Assembly (NCBI GenBank): GCA_022825385.1
Contig: JAJDWX010000024.1
Coordinates: 1-55,749 of the forward strand
Length of the DNA: 55,749 nt
Source: Rhodothermales bacterium
Lineage (GTDB): Bacteria; Bacteroidota; Rhodothermia; Rhodothermales; VXPQ01
Reading direction: 5' to 3'
Below are positions 53,255 through 55,749 of the stretch, in pieces. A program made the position numbers and the translations under genes. The notes below the pieces were generated by a model. That model was not told the origin of the DNA, did no database searches, and was given only the letters and a program-made list of their open reading frames with translations. Numbering within the stretch: the first letter of the stretch is position 1; every line of letters starts with the position of its first letter.

Positions 53255-54007
53255 GTGCAAATTTTCGGAATTGACGTAGGCGGTTCTGGCATCAAGGGCG
53301 CGCCGGTAGACATTCGCACCGGACGCCTTGCCGCCGAACGCCTGCGCATACCCACCCCCAAGGGCGCTCGCCCGAAAGCCGTGGCCTCCGTCGTCGCGTC
53401 CATGCTGGATCATTTCGGGTGGCAAGGCCCGGTTGGCTGCGGCATTCCGGCCCGCGTCAAACAGGGCGTGGCGCGCACCGCCGCCAACATCAGCGACGAC
53501 TGGATCGGCACGGACGCCGCGCGGCTCTTTTCCAAAGCCTCCAAACGGCCGTTCGCGGTCCTGAACGACGCCGACGCCGCCGCCCTGGCCGAAATGCATT
53601 TCGGGGCGGGCCGCGGCCTGCAGGGCGTGGTCCTGATGCTTACCCTCGGCACGGGCATCGGGTCCGCCCTCTTCGTGGACAACGCGCTGGTCCCCAACAC
53701 GGAATTCGGGCATTTCTGGCTCCGGGGCCAAGTCGCCGAACGATACGCCTCCGACCGGGCGCGCAAGGAAGAGAACCTGGATTGGAAAACCTGGGCGGCG
53801 CGGATGCAGGAATACCTGACCCACCTTGAACGCCTGCTGGACATCGACGCGATTATTCTGGGAGGCGGCGTCAGCAAGCCCAGCCGGAGCGAAAAATTTC
53901 TCCATTTGCTGGACACAAAAGCCCAGCTTCTGACCGCCGAACTCCGGAACGAAGCCGGCATCGTAGGCGCCGCCTTGACGGCGGGCCGCCTGATTGCGGA
54001 TCAATAA
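53255..54007 (+). CDS. ppgK: polyphosphate glucokinase (ROK family)
   Basis: The 250-residue protein begins at GTG 53255 with [16 protein letters not shown], the phosphate-binding loop characteristic of polyphosphate-dependent glucokinases. Further motifs are [16 protein letters not shown] (catalytic Asp region), [16 protein letters not shown] and [16 protein letters not shown]. It should phosphorylate glucose using polyphosphate (and/or ATP). The longer open frame from 53123 has an atypical N-terminus and overlaps the dnaG promoter region. The encoded enzyme would use the product of PPK1, whose gene is two genes away. Confidence 0.85.
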   Translation: MQIFGIDVGGSGIKGAPVDIRTGRLAAERLRIPTPKGARPKAVASVVASMLDHFGWQGPVGCGIPARVKQGVARTAANISDDWIGTDAARLFSKASKRPFAVLNDADAAALAEMHFGAGRGLQGVVLMLTLGTGIGSALFVDNALVPNTEFGHFWLRGQVAERYASDRARKEENLDWKTWAARMQEYLTHLERLLDIDAIILGGGVSKPSRSEKFLHLLDTKAQLLTAELRNEAGIVGAALTAGRLIADQ

Positions 54008-54035
54008 ATCGCTCGCGCCTTTTTTCGCTCGGCCC

Positions 54036-54878
54036 ATGACCCTTTCCGAACTTGAACGCCGCATGGATTCCCTGACGGCCATGCCGCCCGACGAGGTGCC
54101 CCGGGACCTGGCGCGGCAGGCCGTGGCGGAAACGCTGGACGCGCTGGGCCGGGGCGTCGCGCGCGCCGCGTCGCGCGACGAGGACGGCGCGTGGCGTACC
54201 CATGCTTGGGTGAAACGCGCCATCCTGCTGGGCTTCCGCCTGGGGGCGCTGGCCGATTATTCGAGCGGCGCCTTTTCGTTTCTGGACAAGGATACGTATC
54301 CCCCCAGAACCTTCGCCCCCGAAGACCGGGTGCGCATCGTGCCGGGAGGGTCCTCGGTGCGGGCCGGCGCTTATCTCGCTCCCGGCGTCGTGTGCATGCC
54401 CCCCATGTATGTGAATACGGGCGCCTACGTAGACGAACAGACCATGATCGACTCCCATGCGCTCGTGGGCAGTTGCGCGCAAATCGGCAAGCGCGTACAC
54501 TTGTCTGCGGCGGCGCAAATAGGGGGCGTCCTCGAACCCGTCGGCGCCGCGCCGGTCATTGTCGAGGACGATGTATTCGTAGGCGGCGGATGCGGCGTAT
54601 ACGAAGGCTGCCTGATCCGCGCAGGGGCGGTGCTGGCGCCGGGCGTAACCCTTACCGGATCGACGCGCGTCTACGACCTGGTGCGGGAAAGCGTCATCGA
54701 ACGCAACGAGGCAGGCATCCTGGAAGTGCCCGAACGCGCGGTGGTCGCGCCGGGCGCGCGCGCCGCTTCGGGACCCTTCGCCAAACGACACGGATTATCC
54801 CTTTACGCGCCCGTCGTCGTGAAGTACCGGGACAGCAAAACGGACGCCGCTACGGCGCTGGAAGCAACACTGCGATAG
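54036..54878 (+). CDS. dapD: 2,3,4,5-tetrahydropyridine-2,6-dicarboxylate N-succinyltransferase
   Basis: The 280-residue enzyme transfers succinyl from CoA in the succinylase branch of lysine/diaminopimelate synthesis. The N-terminal helical domain is followed by a left-handed beta-helix with hexapeptide turns (VRAGAYLAPGVVCMPPMYVN, GAYVDEQTMIDSHALVGSCA, VFVGGGCGVYEGCLIRAG). The substrate-binding EPVGAAPVIVEDD region and the basic C-terminal strand (YAPVVVKYRD) fit DapD. Start ATG 54036 is 28 bp past ppgK, suggesting co-transcription. Confidence 0.95.
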   Translation: MTLSELERRMDSLTAMPPDEVPRDLARQAVAETLDALGRGVARAASRDEDGAWRTHAWVKRAILLGFRLGALADYSSGAFSFLDKDTYPPRTFAPEDRVRIVPGGSSVRAGAYLAPGVVCMPPMYVNTGAYVDEQTMIDSHALVGSCAQIGKRVHLSAAAQIGGVLEPVGAAPVIVEDDVFVGGGCGVYEGCLIRAGAVLAPGVTLTGSTRVYDLVRESVIERNEAGILEVPERAVVAPGARAASGPFAKRHGLSLYAPVVVKYRDSKTDAATALEATLR

Positions 54879-55026
54879 ACGAAATTCCGCAACCGAAATC
54901 GCCAGGCGAATTCGGCAGGGCGATTCGCTTGTTGCGAACGCTTTTGCAGACATGCTGAGCGGGGCGAAGAAAAGTATATGCGAACGTACGTCTCGCAATA
55001 AATCCCCGCCCGCGCCGAAAGTCATG

Positions 55027-55347
55027 CTACCCCTTCTTCGCGCGCTTGCGCTTCGGGGGCATATCCTGACGGAAGATAAACACGGTTACGTCGTTTGGGC
55101 CTTTCGGAGCTGTTTTAACCGTAAATATGCGTCCGTGCTGCTTCAGCAAATACGCTTTCAGCGATTGCAACTGCTTCTTGGGAATACCAACCCGAAGTAC
55201 GGTGTCTTCGGTCAGCAAAGCCGCCTTTTCGGATATGCCGGCGTATTTGCTGGACCGACCGCGGCGACCGGTTCCGGTGCGCGACCGCAAGGCTTCAAGT
55301 TGCGACAACGCATCGTCTTTGGAAAGCGTGGAAGTACGGAATGACAT
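55027..55347 (-). CDS. small basic hypothetical protein (106 aa)
   Basis: The 106-residue product starts MSFRTSTLSKDDALSQLEAL and ends in a strongly basic RQDMPPKRKRAKKG tail. Predicted mixed alpha/beta: TVLRVGIPKKQLQSLKAYLL, then RIFTVKTAPKGPNDVTVFIF. No signal peptide or membrane segment. The Lys/Arg tail suggests nucleic acid binding, but no family is recognised. It is convergent with dapD, about 150 bp apart. Confidence 0.6.
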   Translation of the reverse strand: MSFRTSTLSKDDALSQLEALRSRTGTGRRGRSSKYAGISEKAALLTEDTVLRVGIPKKQLQSLKAYLLKQHGRIFTVKTAPKGPNDVTVFIFRQDMPPKRKRAKKG

Positions 55348-55530
55348 GGCTTGGATAATATGGGATGAAAATGGTTATCGAACGAAGCGAGGCGCGTTGT
55401 CCGCATGAAACGCAGCGAATACGTCCCGAATGGAACGCCGCTGCACTATTTTTCATACGAAGGACGCCGCACCGCGCCCCTTACGAATCGTTAATATAAA
55501 ACACAAAAACAAATAATGCAAATACCCTGA

Positions 55531-55749
55531 AGGATACTCTGATTAAATCCGCGAAGCTCAGAGGCATGCGAGGGGTGCGCTGGCAAGGAATGACGAAGCA
55601 ATGTGGTAGGCCCCACATAATGAGGAATGACACAGCCAGCGTGCCCCTCGCAGCCTCCCGAAGGGCGCGTCACGGACGCAACGTACCGAATCTACGGTGT
55701 TTTCTGCTGATTTCAATGATCCGGGCATGACGGTCTTTGCGGGCAATAG
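55531..55749 (+). mobile_element. dispersed MITE-like element, copy E (cut by the window edge)
   Basis: Starts AGGATACTCTGATTAAATCC and matches copy D (36563-36819) almost base for base up to GCGGGCAATAG, where the window ends; about 38 bp, including the right terminal repeat, should follow outside. The close identity to copy D indicates recent movement or gene conversion. Confidence 0.88.

Overview
The window is high-GC bacterial chromosome. It carries two type IX secretion (T9SS) sorting-domain proteins, a PorV/PorQ-like outer-membrane protein, a TonB receptor paired with a DUF4249 lipoprotein, SpmA/SpmB, and a GroEL with a GGM-type tail. Together these point to the Bacteroidota/Rhodothermota (FCB) side of the tree, most likely a Rhodothermia-like lineage. 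This placement is inferred from gene families only; no rRNA or tRNA gene is visible.

Layout. Positions 1-5.7 kb hold the groL 3' end, glmM, heme A synthesis (ctaA, ctaB), an ABC exporter (ATPase plus permease) and a small ORF. 5.8-10.8 kb hold one very large Type ISP (LlaGI-like) restriction-modification gene, reading leftward, whose 5' end contains an 11-base C/G homopolymer and which is bracketed by inverted copies of a dispersed repeat. 11.4-12.3 kb hold two small membrane-anchored coiled-coil genes with internal DNA repeats. 12.3-20.5 kb encode an FmdB-like protein, a GH3/beta-lactamase fusion, a small membrane protein, a DUF4249 lipoprotein with its TonB receptor, and a TonB protein. 20.7-23.1 kb hold two T9SS-sorted proteins. 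23.3-30.7 kb carry an ebo metabolite-traffic cluster (eboA, B, D, E, F) in which the expected eboC position is occupied by an inverted Fic gene. 30.8-36.5 kb hold a PorV/PorQ protein and the pstSCAB-phoU phosphate operon. 37-41.5 kb hold a methylmalonyl-CoA epimerase fusion, uvrC and spmAB. 41.7-55.3 kb hold an M14 peptidase, dnaE, a glutamine-amidotransferase-type hydrolase, a lytic-transglycosylase-like protein, ppk1, dnaG, polyphosphate glucokinase, dapD and a small basic protein.

Most of the window is housekeeping. The accessory layer consists of: (i) a MITE-like repeat family with about 17-bp terminal inverted repeats (five copies or fragments); (ii) a probable phase-variable Type ISP R-M gene, which in this sequence appears to be in the OFF frame; (iii) an ebo cluster lacking eboC, with a Fic gene and a repeat fragment in the gap; (iv) a degenerate array of about eleven A-rich units with a ~19.5-bp period between convergent genes; and (v) paired AT-rich palindromes.

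Long ORFs antisense to high-GC genes were judged to be shadows. Function names are from recognisable motifs read by eye; no database search was run.
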